This document shows, one piece after another, positions 30,414-37,301 of a stretch of 48,472 nucleotides of DNA. The translations under genes were made by a program, and so were the position numbers. The notes below the pieces were generated by a model, which was not told the origin of the DNA, searched no databases, and saw nothing but the letters and a program-made list of their open reading frames with translations. Source of the stretch: a virus; IMG/VR virus record IMGVR_UViG_3300015263_000384, positions 1-48,472 of that record. One strand, given 5' to 3'. The number at the start of each line of letters is the position of its first letter. Position 1 is the stretch's first letter.

Positions 30414-30995
30414 ATGGGCTACAACATCAGTAAGAATTCGGTCCTAAGAGAAAAGAGTCTTCTCGATGATCTTCTTGAATTCAAAAAGACAGTAGAAATC
30501 CCTTCTGCTAATCCCAGAAAGAGGGTATCTAAAATCTGGGAAGCTCTCAAGAGTGCAGACGCACTACAAAAGAGACACCCAGAATTCGAGAAGTATGCGG
30601 GTCTGCGTTATAACTACCGCTTTCGACAAATTCGTACTGGTGTTTTGTGCGAGTGGGTTGGTGAAGAATCAGCTTCTCCTATTGAAAGTGGAATTAGCAT
30701 GAAGCAATCGGTAGTTACGCCGACCCGAATGGACATACCAGAAGCACGTTCTCTAGTAGACGTAATAGCTTCCGCAATGCGTTTCGCAGACGCTCCTGAA
30801 TTAAGATTTCCAAACGCCGTTCTACGTAGAGCAGACATGATTAAGCTCTACAACTGGACGACGGAAACAGAAGTAAAGTGGACCTTCATTCCTCATGATG
30901 ATGCAGGTCTAACACTTACCACCCGAGAAGTACCGGAGGAAATACTATGGAAACCACAGGAGGAGAACGATGGCGAAGAAAGGACCAAAGTTTAA
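30414..30995 (+). CDS. Early protein of unknown function
   Basis: Encodes 193 residues. Helical first half (SLLDDLLEFKKTVE, RKRVSKIWEALKSADALQ). The second half has strands (TEVKWTFIPHDDAGLTLTTR) and an acidic end. It overlaps the next gene by 26 bases. Its size and place before the recombination genes suggest a DNA-metabolism link, but no motif is evident. Confidence 0.6.
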   Translation: MGYNISKNSVLREKSLLDDLLEFKKTVEIPSANPRKRVSKIWEALKSADALQKRHPEFEKYAGLRYNYRFRQIRTGVLCEWVGEESASPIESGISMKQSVVTPTRMDIPEARSLVDVIASAMRFADAPELRFPNAVLRRADMIKLYNWTTETEVKWTFIPHDDAGLTLTTREVPEEILWKPQEENDGEERTKV

Positions 30996-31179
30996 GAGAA
31001 CAAACGTTGAGATTAATGAAGAACACTTAAAGAGATTCAAAGAGTTGTTCCCGCAAAATGGTGCACTTAAGTGGTTTCTTAACGGATGTTTTGCAGAATT
31101 CTTCGTGCGATACGAGTATGATGTGGATAAAGACATTCGTGAATCCGTTGAAGCAGCAATTGGAAGGATGAAGGGATGA
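30970..31179 (+). CDS. Small protein with 'ELFPxNGAxxWFLN' motif
   Basis: Encodes 69 residues. The basic start KKGPKFKRTNVEINEEH is followed by FKELFPQNGALKWFLNGCF and a helical tail. Proteins with LFP-x-x-GA-x-x-W are, from memory, common small phage proteins of unknown role; a ribbon-helix-helix-like regulator is conceivable. ATGA overlap with the next gene. Confidence 0.55.
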   Translation: MAKKGPKFKRTNVEINEEHLKRFKELFPQNGALKWFLNGCFAEFFVRYEYDVDKDIRESVEAAIGRMKG

Positions 31180-31388
31180 ATAGACGAGGATTTCTTGCAG
31201 CGTTAGCAGTATTGCCGTTTGTACCGGATAAGTTGAAGTTGCTGGAGCCTCAAGTCTTAATGCCAACAAAGCATTTTAAGACAAACATTATAACAGGCAC
31301 TGTGTCCGGAAGATTTACCGATCTACTTCGTCCAGGTTTGGAAGACGCATGGTACGCGCAGTATAAGTCCTTTGGAAAGGAGTGGTAG
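31176..31388 (+). CDS. Small early protein with Tat-like N-terminus and a capsid-arm-like C-terminus
   Basis: Encodes 70 residues. The N-terminus NRRGFLAALAVLPFVP looks like a short twin-arginine or membrane signal. The C-terminus FTDLLRPGLEDAWYAQYKSF, then GKEW, closely parallels the N-terminal arm of the major capsid protein (FNALLRPGLRRDFRDSYNSF, then EEEY): F-x-x-LLRPGL, an aromatic three residues on, Y, SF and E coincide. Placement is in the early arm, far from head genes. A capsid mimic that tunes assembly, or a domain borrowed from the capsid gene, are the ideas; neither is tested. Confidence 0.65.
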   Translation: MNRRGFLAALAVLPFVPDKLKLLEPQVLMPTKHFKTNIITGTVSGRFTDLLRPGLEDAWYAQYKSFGKEW

Positions 31389-31391
31389 TTC

Positions 31392-32444
31392 ATGGGCAAC
31401 CAAAAGATCAACCTAGCAGTCTGGCAACCTAAAATGCCAGTCTATCCGCCCGAAGATGTTTTAGACAATTCCACGATCTCCGAATACGGTGCGTGTCCTC
31501 GTAAAGGATTCTACCGCTACGGAATGCGTCGAGGATTCGATGGAAAGTCTTGGGCAATTCAATTCGGATTGGCCTATCACAAATATCGGGAGGAAGTCGA
31601 AGATAGAATGAAGGAAGCAGGAGTACGCGAGTTGACAGATGATATTCATATCGCATCCATCGACGCTGCGTTAGAAGGATGGGAAGATCCACCGATGGAG
31701 GATAAAAAGGCTTATCTAGATCGGTTGAGATTCTATCATACTTGCGAACAAGCGAAGAAAAGAATTAGGGAGGAGATTAAGGATGGCTCGTTGGAAGTTG
31801 TTAGGTCTGAGGATTCCTTTGATCTTGAACTTCCGTTTTGGGTTTGTCGGGACTGCGGTTTTGCAGAGTTGGAACAAGATAGAGATTTAGGGGATTGTTG
31901 TGGAAACTGTGCTAGTGATAATGTCTTCCGCGCCCGACACGGCGGACGGATCGACCAATTCATCAAAGACATCGCCCGAAAGGGCGTAGACATGGTGAAG
32001 GATTTCAAGACAACCTCCTACAAACCTCATAACTACGAAGATAAATTCGATCCCTCAAACCAATTCTTCGGCTACACTTGGGCACGTGCTGAATTAAGCG
32101 GGCAAAAGTGCGACGGAGCAATTATCGAAACAGTACATAACACAAAGACAATTGGCCCCGCACATTCTCAACACTATGTTTCTTACAGCGAAGGACAAAT
32201 AGAAGCATGGACTGTTGAGCAAATGACAGAACGCCAGATAATTATGACAATGTGGTCTAGGCTTCCAGAGCTAGGTTATCTAGCATTCCCTAAGCGTACT
32301 CAAGAATGTTCTTCTTGGGGAGGCTGTCCATTTAGAGGCGCCTGTCGTGGAGGATCGGCGTTTGAAATTGAAGCATGGCTTGAAGCACGTACTATCGAAA
32401 GTCATTGGGACTTTACCGACCCTAACGAGGAGGCTGGATTATGA
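31392..32444 (+). CDS. Cas4/RecB-like PD-(D/E)XK exonuclease with Fe-S cluster and inserted zinc ribbon
   Basis: Encodes 350 residues. C35 (YGACPRKGFY) together with C306, C312 and C318 (ECSSWGGCPFRGAC) form the usual four-Cys iron-sulphur set. Nuclease residues are H63 (LAYHKYREE), D188 (GGRIDQF) and D204-x-K206 (VKDFKTTS). Between them lies an extra CxxC...C-CxxC ribbon (CRDCG and CCGNC, about residues 152-173). It precedes the Sak4-like ATPase, so it probably resects DNA ends for single-strand annealing recombination. It starts after AGGAG. Related to, but not part of, any CRISPR locus here. Confidence 0.8.
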   Translation: MGNQKINLAVWQPKMPVYPPEDVLDNSTISEYGACPRKGFYRYGMRRGFDGKSWAIQFGLAYHKYREEVEDRMKEAGVRELTDDIHIASIDAALEGWEDPPMEDKKAYLDRLRFYHTCEQAKKRIREEIKDGSLEVVRSEDSFDLELPFWVCRDCGFAELEQDRDLGDCCGNCASDNVFRARHGGRIDQFIKDIARKGVDMVKDFKTTSYKPHNYEDKFDPSNQFFGYTWARAELSGQKCDGAIIETVHNTKTIGPAHSQHYVSYSEGQIEAWTVEQMTERQIIMTMWSRLPELGYLAFPKRTQECSSWGGCPFRGACRGGSAFEIEAWLEARTIESHWDFTDPNEEAGL

Positions 32445-32662
32445 AGCAGGTTAGTGTTTCCATGAATGTTGAGCTTGGTGACGTAGATGTAAACGAAGTA
32501 GATACTATGTGGTGGCGTTGGAAGAGTTTTGTTGCTGGTTTAGATCAACATGGAACACAAAGAAGTGTTGGTTTTGCTGTTAATCACTATAATTATGACA
32601 TGGTGCCTGCACAACCAGAAGATCCAGGCGTACCTGAAACAGCACCTACAGAAGAAATCTAA
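32441..32662 (+). CDS. Small protein of unknown function between nuclease and ATPase
   Basis: Encodes 73 residues, starting in an ATGA overlap and ending at the start of the ATPase gene (TAATG). It contains VSVSMNVELGDVDVNEVD, a Trp-rich MWWRWKSFVAGLD and a Pro/Glu-rich tail. Coupled translation suggests a recombination accessory factor. Not recognised. Confidence 0.6.
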   Translation: MKQVSVSMNVELGDVDVNEVDTMWWRWKSFVAGLDQHGTQRSVGFAVNHYNYDMVPAQPEDPGVPETAPTEEI

Positions 32663-33516
32663 TGTCCCCCATTGTCCCAATCTCACCGGAGATCATTGGT
32701 GATCGTGAAAAGTTCCTTCTCTATGGCGAACCGGGGATGGGCAAAACGTTTACTGCTCTCACACTACCGGAGCCCATACTCTTCGTGGCTGTTGGAGGCT
32801 CGAACGAAGCGAAAACATATTACTCTGAGCATTTTCAGAAAAAGTATGGTAAGAAAGAAATCTTCCTTGCTGTCGCAGAAGAATCTCTTGGTCCTATGGG
32901 CAGGGTCGAGATCCCTGAAGGTTTCGATAATGTCTGTAGAATCCTTGACGAAGCCTTGGATGGAGATGCCCAAGGTGTTCAGGAATTTGCCTCAATCGTA
33001 GTAGACAATGCGACGGTTCTTTCTGAGTATGCAATGTATAAAGCAGTTTACATTGACTACCGCGGAAGGAAAGTAGATAAGCAGTCCGACGCGACCTACA
33101 CAAAGTACATGGCCGAAGGACTTCTCTTCCCCTTCGATTCCGATTGGGGAGGAACACAAAGTCTCATGCGAAAGTTTGTCTCTTGGCTATTCAGGATTGA
33201 CAAGAACCTCGCGTTTGTTGCCCACGAATACAAGGAGACGGTGCCTAATCGAGCAAAGCAAGGAAGTGACATTATTGGATTGAAGCCCCAATTCATTGGA
33301 AAAGACCGAGACATGGTGGCAAATCAGTTTGATAATGTCTGGCACTTTTCCCGCAACGGTCAACAGTATGTTGCAAGGACTGAACCGCAGGGGCAAGACC
33401 CAAGGATTATTGCAAAGACTCGAATTGGAGGAATCATCCCGAGAAACTATCCCGACGCGAATCTTAGTGATTGTATTGCTAAGTTTCGGAAGCATAGTGG
33501 GAGTGTGAAGACATGA
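32662..33516 (+). CDS. Sak4-like RecA-fold ATPase (single-strand annealing recombinase)
   Basis: Encodes 284 residues. Walker A is GEPGMGKT (residues 22-29). The Walker B strand is FASIVVDNATVL. A sensor-like strand is LAFVAHEYKE. The C-terminal part has VWHFSRNGQQYVART and the basic end RKHSGSVKT. This is the AAA_24/Sak4 plan, in which a short RecA-like core promotes annealing with help of a phage ssDNA-binding protein, the probable product two genes downstream. The nuclease upstream completes the module. Confidence 0.8.
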   Translation: MSPIVPISPEIIGDREKFLLYGEPGMGKTFTALTLPEPILFVAVGGSNEAKTYYSEHFQKKYGKKEIFLAVAEESLGPMGRVEIPEGFDNVCRILDEALDGDAQGVQEFASIVVDNATVLSEYAMYKAVYIDYRGRKVDKQSDATYTKYMAEGLLFPFDSDWGGTQSLMRKFVSWLFRIDKNLAFVAHEYKETVPNRAKQGSDIIGLKPQFIGKDRDMVANQFDNVWHFSRNGQQYVARTEPQGQDPRIIAKTRIGGIIPRNYPDANLSDCIAKFRKHSGSVKT

Positions 33517-34031
33517 CAGATGATACAGCAGATGCATTTGCTTACAATTGGCTTAAGAAATTTAAGCGTCCTTATACAGATACAATTTACACATCGAAGC
33601 GAGCATGGAAGTACAATTTACAAACAAGCTCGTTCCAAGCAGAAGGAGAAAATTTTAGTATTACGAGTAAAGAGTTGGATAAGGTCGATAGATATTGGCT
33701 TAAGAAATTTACGCTAGGCACAATCCTCAATAAAATGTATGACGATTTCCACGGAGATCCATACAAAAGCTTATCCGGCTTAGGTAAACTCAACGAAGCC
33801 TTTAATCAAGGAGAACAAAAGATGTCCTGCATTACCCTTTCTCTTAGTCCTATCCTTCCATTCGTTGATCCTTGTAACAAGGAAAACGCAGACCGTCCAT
33901 TCACTCAACAGGAGATTGCCCGTGCTGTAGCCGACCTAGTTGATTTCATCGCAGGGCAGGAAGTGTTTAGTATCGACGCACTAAACATTAGCAAGCTCGA
34001 ACAGTCACCCATTTCACCCATCACGGAGTAA
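33513..34031 (+). CDS. Recombination-module protein of unknown function, with possible internal start
   Basis: Encodes 172 residues, ATGA overlap with Sak4. The N-terminal half is basic and aromatic (AYNWLKKFKRPYTDTIY, KSLSGLGKLNEAFNQG). The C-terminal part begins at M104 (ATG 33822), directly after AAGGAG in the coding sequence, and reads SCITLSLSPILPFVD, then FTQQEIARAVADLVDFIAGQ. The strong internal site suggests a second shorter product of 69 residues, or an old gene fusion. Role unknown. Confidence 0.6.
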   Translation: MTDDTADAFAYNWLKKFKRPYTDTIYTSKRAWKYNLQTSSFQAEGENFSITSKELDKVDRYWLKKFTLGTILNKMYDDFHGDPYKSLSGLGKLNEAFNQGEQKMSCITLSLSPILPFVDPCNKENADRPFTQQEIARAVADLVDFIAGQEVFSIDALNISKLEQSPISPITE

Positions 34032-34037
34032 CAAGCA

Positions 34038-34571
34038 ATGCCTCTTTTCACCCCTGATTTCTCGTCCGTCGATGCCAGTATTCCTATCTACGAGAAGGGA
34101 CGCTATCGTGTGAAGGTTACGAAGCGTACTGGTGTCATTCGGACTTCTAAGGCGGACAAGGATGGAAACACTCACACTTCCGCCGGTGTGCGTTATAACT
34201 TGGAAATGGTTGGACAGTTTGACCGTGAAGGAAATCTTACTGACGATCTCGCAGGAAAGGTTGTTTCTCCCTTTACTGGCTATGTTCACACTGATAAAGC
34301 TTGGGGAATGTGCAAGCAATTCCTTATGGCTGCGTGTGGGTTTAAGTCGAATGAGGAAGCTAAGGCAAACGCAGAGCTTTTCCAAGTCAATGATTGGACT
34401 CTCGATGGAGAGCCCGGCGAAGCTCCTGAGAATATGATTCTTGGGGATGGTTGGAATCTTCCTCTTGATCGTCTCGTGGATGTCACGCTCTCGAAGCGTA
34501 CGCAGAAGAATGATGACACTGGTGATATCTACGAGAATCAGGATTACGGTTCTTGGGCGCCGGTTGAGTAA
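34038..34571 (+). CDS. Probable single-stranded-DNA-binding protein (DUF669-like)
   Basis: Encodes 177 residues. PDFSSVDASIPIYEKGRYRVKVTKRTG and GVRYNLEMVGQFDREGN give OB-fold-like strands; DKAWGMCKQFLMAACGF is a helix; it ends with DRLVDVTLSKRTQ and the acidic/aromatic tail DIYENQDYGSWAPVE. Proteins of this shape follow Sak4 genes in many phages and act as their SSB partner. The acidic tip is typical of SSB tails. The call rests on context and pattern. Confidence 0.65.
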   Translation: MPLFTPDFSSVDASIPIYEKGRYRVKVTKRTGVIRTSKADKDGNTHTSAGVRYNLEMVGQFDREGNLTDDLAGKVVSPFTGYVHTDKAWGMCKQFLMAACGFKSNEEAKANAELFQVNDWTLDGEPGEAPENMILGDGWNLPLDRLVDVTLSKRTQKNDDTGDIYENQDYGSWAPVE

Positions 34572-34600
34572 TTAAATAATCCTAATTGGAGAATAACATC

Positions 34601-34948
34601 ATGGCAAGAAAGAAGGCACCTGTTAAGAAGGCGGAGCCTGTTTCTCACGAAGAGGTACGTGCTCAGTTTGAGATCCGCACGGGTAGGGAAATTCCTCCTG
34701 TTGTTCACGAGTCTAAGTATCCTTGGGGAGAGCTTGCGACTGCTTTCGAGAAGGACCCAGAGGCGCATCCGAGTTTCTTTCTCCCTTGTGATTCGCAGGA
34801 AGATGCGAACAGTAAGAGGAGTGCTATTCAGGGATCTGGAAGGAATTACTATACCAAGCGTAGGATGCCGTATACTTCTATCTCACGTGTGATTGAGGAA
34901 GATGGAGTGTGGGGTATCGAATCTTGGTGTGTTCCTTCTACTGAGTAG
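34601..34948 (+). CDS. Small protein of unknown function
   Basis: Encodes 115 residues from ATG 34601 (GGAG upstream). A Lys/Ala-rich start (ARKKAPVKKAEPVSHEEV) is followed by a compact domain with SFFLPCDSQEDANSKRSAI, RNYYTKRRMPYTSISRVIE and GVWGIESWCVPS. The Arg/Lys content suggests nucleic-acid contact. It ends 13 bases before tRNA-Gln. Confidence 0.6.
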   Translation: MARKKAPVKKAEPVSHEEVRAQFEIRTGREIPPVVHESKYPWGELATAFEKDPEAHPSFFLPCDSQEDANSKRSAIQGSGRNYYTKRRMPYTSISRVIEEDGVWGIESWCVPSTE

Positions 34949-34961
34949 TAATTAAGGCTTT

Positions 34962-35032
34962 GCCCCGTAGTTCAATTGGTAGAACAGTTGACTTTGGATC
35001 AACAGGTTCCCGGTTCGAGTCCGGGCGGGGCT
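34962..35032 (+). tRNA. tRNA-Gln (TTG anticodon)
   Basis: Acceptor GCCCCGT pairs with GCGGGGC with one wobble. The anticodon stem GTTGA/TCAAC surrounds CTTTGGA with anticodon TTG at 34994-34996. The T arm is CCCGG-TTCGAGT-CCGGG. CCA is not encoded. The 3' end directly abuts the next gene, and it has no long upstream stem. Confidence 0.95.
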
Positions 35033-35034
35033 GT

Positions 35035-35319
35035 ATGACATTCATTGCAAGAGGTTTATTCGTTGCTATTTGGTCTTGGGGAAAGGTAGAAGTAAAAAAG
35101 CCTACCCCTCCACCCATAGAAGAAGTGTATAAAGTCGTAAATAAGTATTCAGAAAAGCTTTCAGGCGTTTACCCAATTTATCCAGGAAAGATGTGGTTCT
35201 GTGAAGCTAATAAAACATTTCTTATCGAGGATATACAAGACGCTAGAAGAAAAGTTAAAATAACAGAAGAGTCATTAGATGATTTTATTCGAAGCCGTTT
35301 ACCTGGGAGATTTATGTAA
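35035..35319 (+). CDS. Small protein whose start abuts tRNA-Gln
   Basis: Encodes 94 residues from ATG 35035, two bases after the tRNA. The longer open frame back to 34960 would be the tRNA itself and is rejected. The only ribosome site available is GGGG in the tRNA acceptor 3' strand. There is an N-terminal hydrophobic segment (FIARGLFVAIWSW), then VKKPTPPPIEEVYKVV and a charged helical end. Its stop overlaps the GroES-like start. Function unknown. Confidence 0.55.
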   Translation: MTFIARGLFVAIWSWGKVEVKKPTPPPIEEVYKVVNKYSEKLSGVYPIYPGKMWFCEANKTFLIEDIQDARRKVKITEESLDDFIRSRLPGRFM

Positions 35320-35762
35320 TGCCAACAACCCTGTTCCCTAAGAAATCCGACGTAATCATCCATCCCCTCAAAGCTCCAGAGAAAACCGCAGGAGGATTGT
35401 ATAAGTCAAAATACCACGAGAAGAAAGTAGCCCAAGGTATTATTGTAGCAGTCGGGTCGGAAGCAGCAGAGAAAGGTTTTGAAACGGCTCAACACGTAGT
35501 ATTCAACCCCTACTCAGGCGATGAAGTAGCCGTAGAAGATGGGGGTTGGTTTTTTGTTATCCATTGGGATTTCGTCGAAGCCATTCTTATTAACTCAGAC
35601 GTAAGGTTGATCTCAACGGATAGCGTCAAGCGCATAATCGAAGAGAGAATCGGTGAGTTAAAGCTACGTAAAACCCAACCTACTCTCGATGAGATCGAAG
35701 CATCTTTGAACGAACGTATTGATTCCTATGTTGTCTCCGAAGGCTTTCAATGGGGGTTCTAA
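35319..35762 (+). CDS. GroES-like co-chaperonin (Cpn10 fold)
   Basis: Encodes 147 residues. The Cpn10 features are SDVIIHPLKAPEKTAGGLY (first strands and the mobile-loop entry), QGIIVAVGSEAAEKGF, VVFNPYSGDEVAVEDGGWFFV and the last strand WDFVEAIL. A C-terminal extension of about 50 residues (LKLRKTQPTLDEIEASLN and beyond) exceeds a normal GroES. It would pair with host GroEL to fold phage proteins such as the capsid protein, as T4 gp31 does. No GroEL gene is present in the window. Confidence 0.75.
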   Translation: MPTTLFPKKSDVIIHPLKAPEKTAGGLYKSKYHEKKVAQGIIVAVGSEAAEKGFETAQHVVFNPYSGDEVAVEDGGWFFVIHWDFVEAILINSDVRLISTDSVKRIIEERIGELKLRKTQPTLDEIEASLNERIDSYVVSEGFQWGF

Positions 35763-35963
35763 ATGGAAGACATTAAGATTCAAATTGTGCTGTCTCCTAA
35801 TGGTATGTTTGGAGTTAACCACAATGCGCGGAGTGGCTTACTGGCTGTAGGTATTATGACTATGGCAGTAATCAAAGAGGTTACACAAATTCTCAATCCT
35901 CCTGAACAAAAGAAAGTCATTCCTTTTTCTGGCCCCATCCCTGAGCCTCCGAAGGGGCATTGA
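35763..35963 (+). CDS. Small protein of unknown function
   Basis: Encodes 66 residues, with the ATG directly after the previous stop. A beta start (DIKIQIVLSPNGMFGVNH) is followed by a helix LLAVGIMTMAVIKEVTQIL and a Pro-rich tail (SGPIPEPPKGH). Coupled to the co-chaperonin gene. Not recognised. Confidence 0.55.
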   Translation: MEDIKIQIVLSPNGMFGVNHNARSGLLAVGIMTMAVIKEVTQILNPPEQKKVIPFSGPIPEPPKGH

Positions 35964-35965
35964 TT

Positions 35966-36184
35966 ATGATGAGAGTAGGAGTAATAGCGGGTACCCATCA
36001 GGAGTACGAAGATTGGGAAAGCAAAACAATACAATATAATGATGTTGTTTTCCATGAAATTAACAGTATACAAGATGTACTTGGTATTGAGTTAAATTTT
36101 CTTTTATATGTAGGTACTTGCCTTTATCGTAAAGATTTTATGGAATTAGACGCGCTTGCTCAATCGAGACTCCGCCATGCCTAA
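35966..36184 (+). CDS. Small protein of unknown function
   Basis: Encodes 72 residues from ATG 35966 (AAGGGG upstream, spacing 8). It begins MMRVGVIAGTHQEYEDW, a strand-turn-helix start, and contains LNFLLYVGTCLYRKDF. The end overlaps the UDG-exonuclease start by eight bases. A small alpha/beta fold, unknown. Confidence 0.5.
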   Translation: MMRVGVIAGTHQEYEDWESKTIQYNDVVFHEINSIQDVLGIELNFLLYVGTCLYRKDFMELDALAQSRLRHA

Positions 36185-37301
36185 AATCGGAACCCAAAGA
36201 GTAGGATACGAAGGCCCTGAAAAAGATTACGACATCCTAATCGTAGGCGAAGCTCCCGGTGGAGAAGAAGTAGGACAAGGCCGCCCATTTGTAGGAAAGT
36301 CTGGCGAATTACTAGAACGCTACTTAGCCCGCGCAGGGAAGCGTAGGGGTGAAGTGCGTTTAGCCAATCTTTGCCAATACCGACCAGACGAAAATAAATT
36401 CCACAACCTCTTGGGCTCTCCTCAGCTCGAAGAAGGATTAGCCGAGCTACGAGAAGAGATCGCCCGTGCCAAACCAAACTTAATACTTGGCTTAGGAAAC
36501 TGGCCTCTCTATTATCTCACAGGAAATTGCTCAACTGAGGAGAGAGGAAAGAAAACTACAAAGAAACCTGGAAGTGGAATTAGCCTGTACAGAGGATCAC
36601 GTTTGCCATGTCTTCCTGAGTATGGAGGAGGAAAGTTCTTCGCGACTTTCCACCCTAGCTTTGTCGAAAGAGTGTGGACAGTCAACCCGATCTTTCATTT
36701 AGACATCACTAGAGCAGTAGAAGATTCTACCTGTCCAGAGCTTCGCTATCCAGAATACGATGAATTTATCGACCCTGACCATAGCGATGCAGAGGAGTTA
36801 ATGCGTGAAGCTCTCGATGCTCCTTGGATATCGTTAGATATTGAGAATTTTCCGAATCATACATTTTCAACAGTTGGTTGGTCTTGGCAACTCGACGGTC
36901 GGGATCGTGCAGTAACTACTACGTTCAAAGCTCCTCATCTATGGCACTTCTCCAAGAAGATATGGGAATCGTCAACTCCAAAGATCTATCAATTTGCTAC
37001 CCACGACATACCTTTTATGCGCCGCTTCTATGGTTGGCAACCAGGAGGATATTACGATGGAGTTGGTTGGGACACTTATGTGGCATCGGCTTCGATATAT
37101 CCTGATTATCCCCGTGGTCTTGATTTTCTTGCTAGTGTTTACACAAGATTTCCTTACTATAAGACTGATAGGAAAGTCTGGAAAGAAGCCGGGGACATGA
37201 CCATCTTGTGGAAGTACAACATTAAAGATGTCGTCGCGACGATGCACGTTGCACTTGGGCAAATGGAAGATATGAGGGGGTTATATGCAAGGGCAGCATA
37301 A
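36177..37301 (+). CDS. Uracil-DNA glycosylase fused to a DnaQ-like 3'-5' exonuclease
   Basis: Encodes 374 residues from ATG 36177 (a TTG seven codons earlier is possible). The UDG part (about residues 15-175) has GEAPGGEEVGQGRPFVG, the motif of family 4-type enzymes, and TFHPSFV as the later His motif. The family 4 iron-sulphur Cys set is not complete. The second part has ISLDIENF (DxE, D221/E223), HDIPF (exo II) and YNIKD (exo III, D351), the DEDDy proofreading domain of family A polymerases. The polymerase domain lies in the next gene, overlapping by 17 bases. It probably removes uracil and proofreads. Confidence 0.8.
   Translation: MPKIGTQRVGYEGPEKDYDILIVGEAPGGEEVGQGRPFVGKSGELLERYLARAGKRRGEVRLANLCQYRPDENKFHNLLGSPQLEEGLAELREEIARAKPNLILGLGNWPLYYLTGNCSTEERGKKTTKKPGSGISLYRGSRLPCLPEYGGGKFFATFHPSFVERVWTVNPIFHLDITRAVEDSTCPELRYPEYDEFIDPDHSDAEELMREALDAPWISLDIENFPNHTFSTVGWSWQLDGRDRAVTTTFKAPHLWHFSKKIWESSTPKIYQFATHDIPFMRRFYGWQPGGYYDGVGWDTYVASASIYPDYPRGLDFLASVYTRFPYYKTDRKVWKEAGDMTILWKYNIKDVVATMHVALGQMEDMRGLYARAA

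Noticed and set aside
31392-32444. Cas4 as a sign of a CRISPR system
   Set aside because: No array, leader or other cas gene is present; Cas4-like nucleases are common in phage recombination modules.
34960-35034. N-terminal extension of the 94-residue gene
   Set aside because: It would translate tRNA-Gln from end to end; the next ATG is at 35035.
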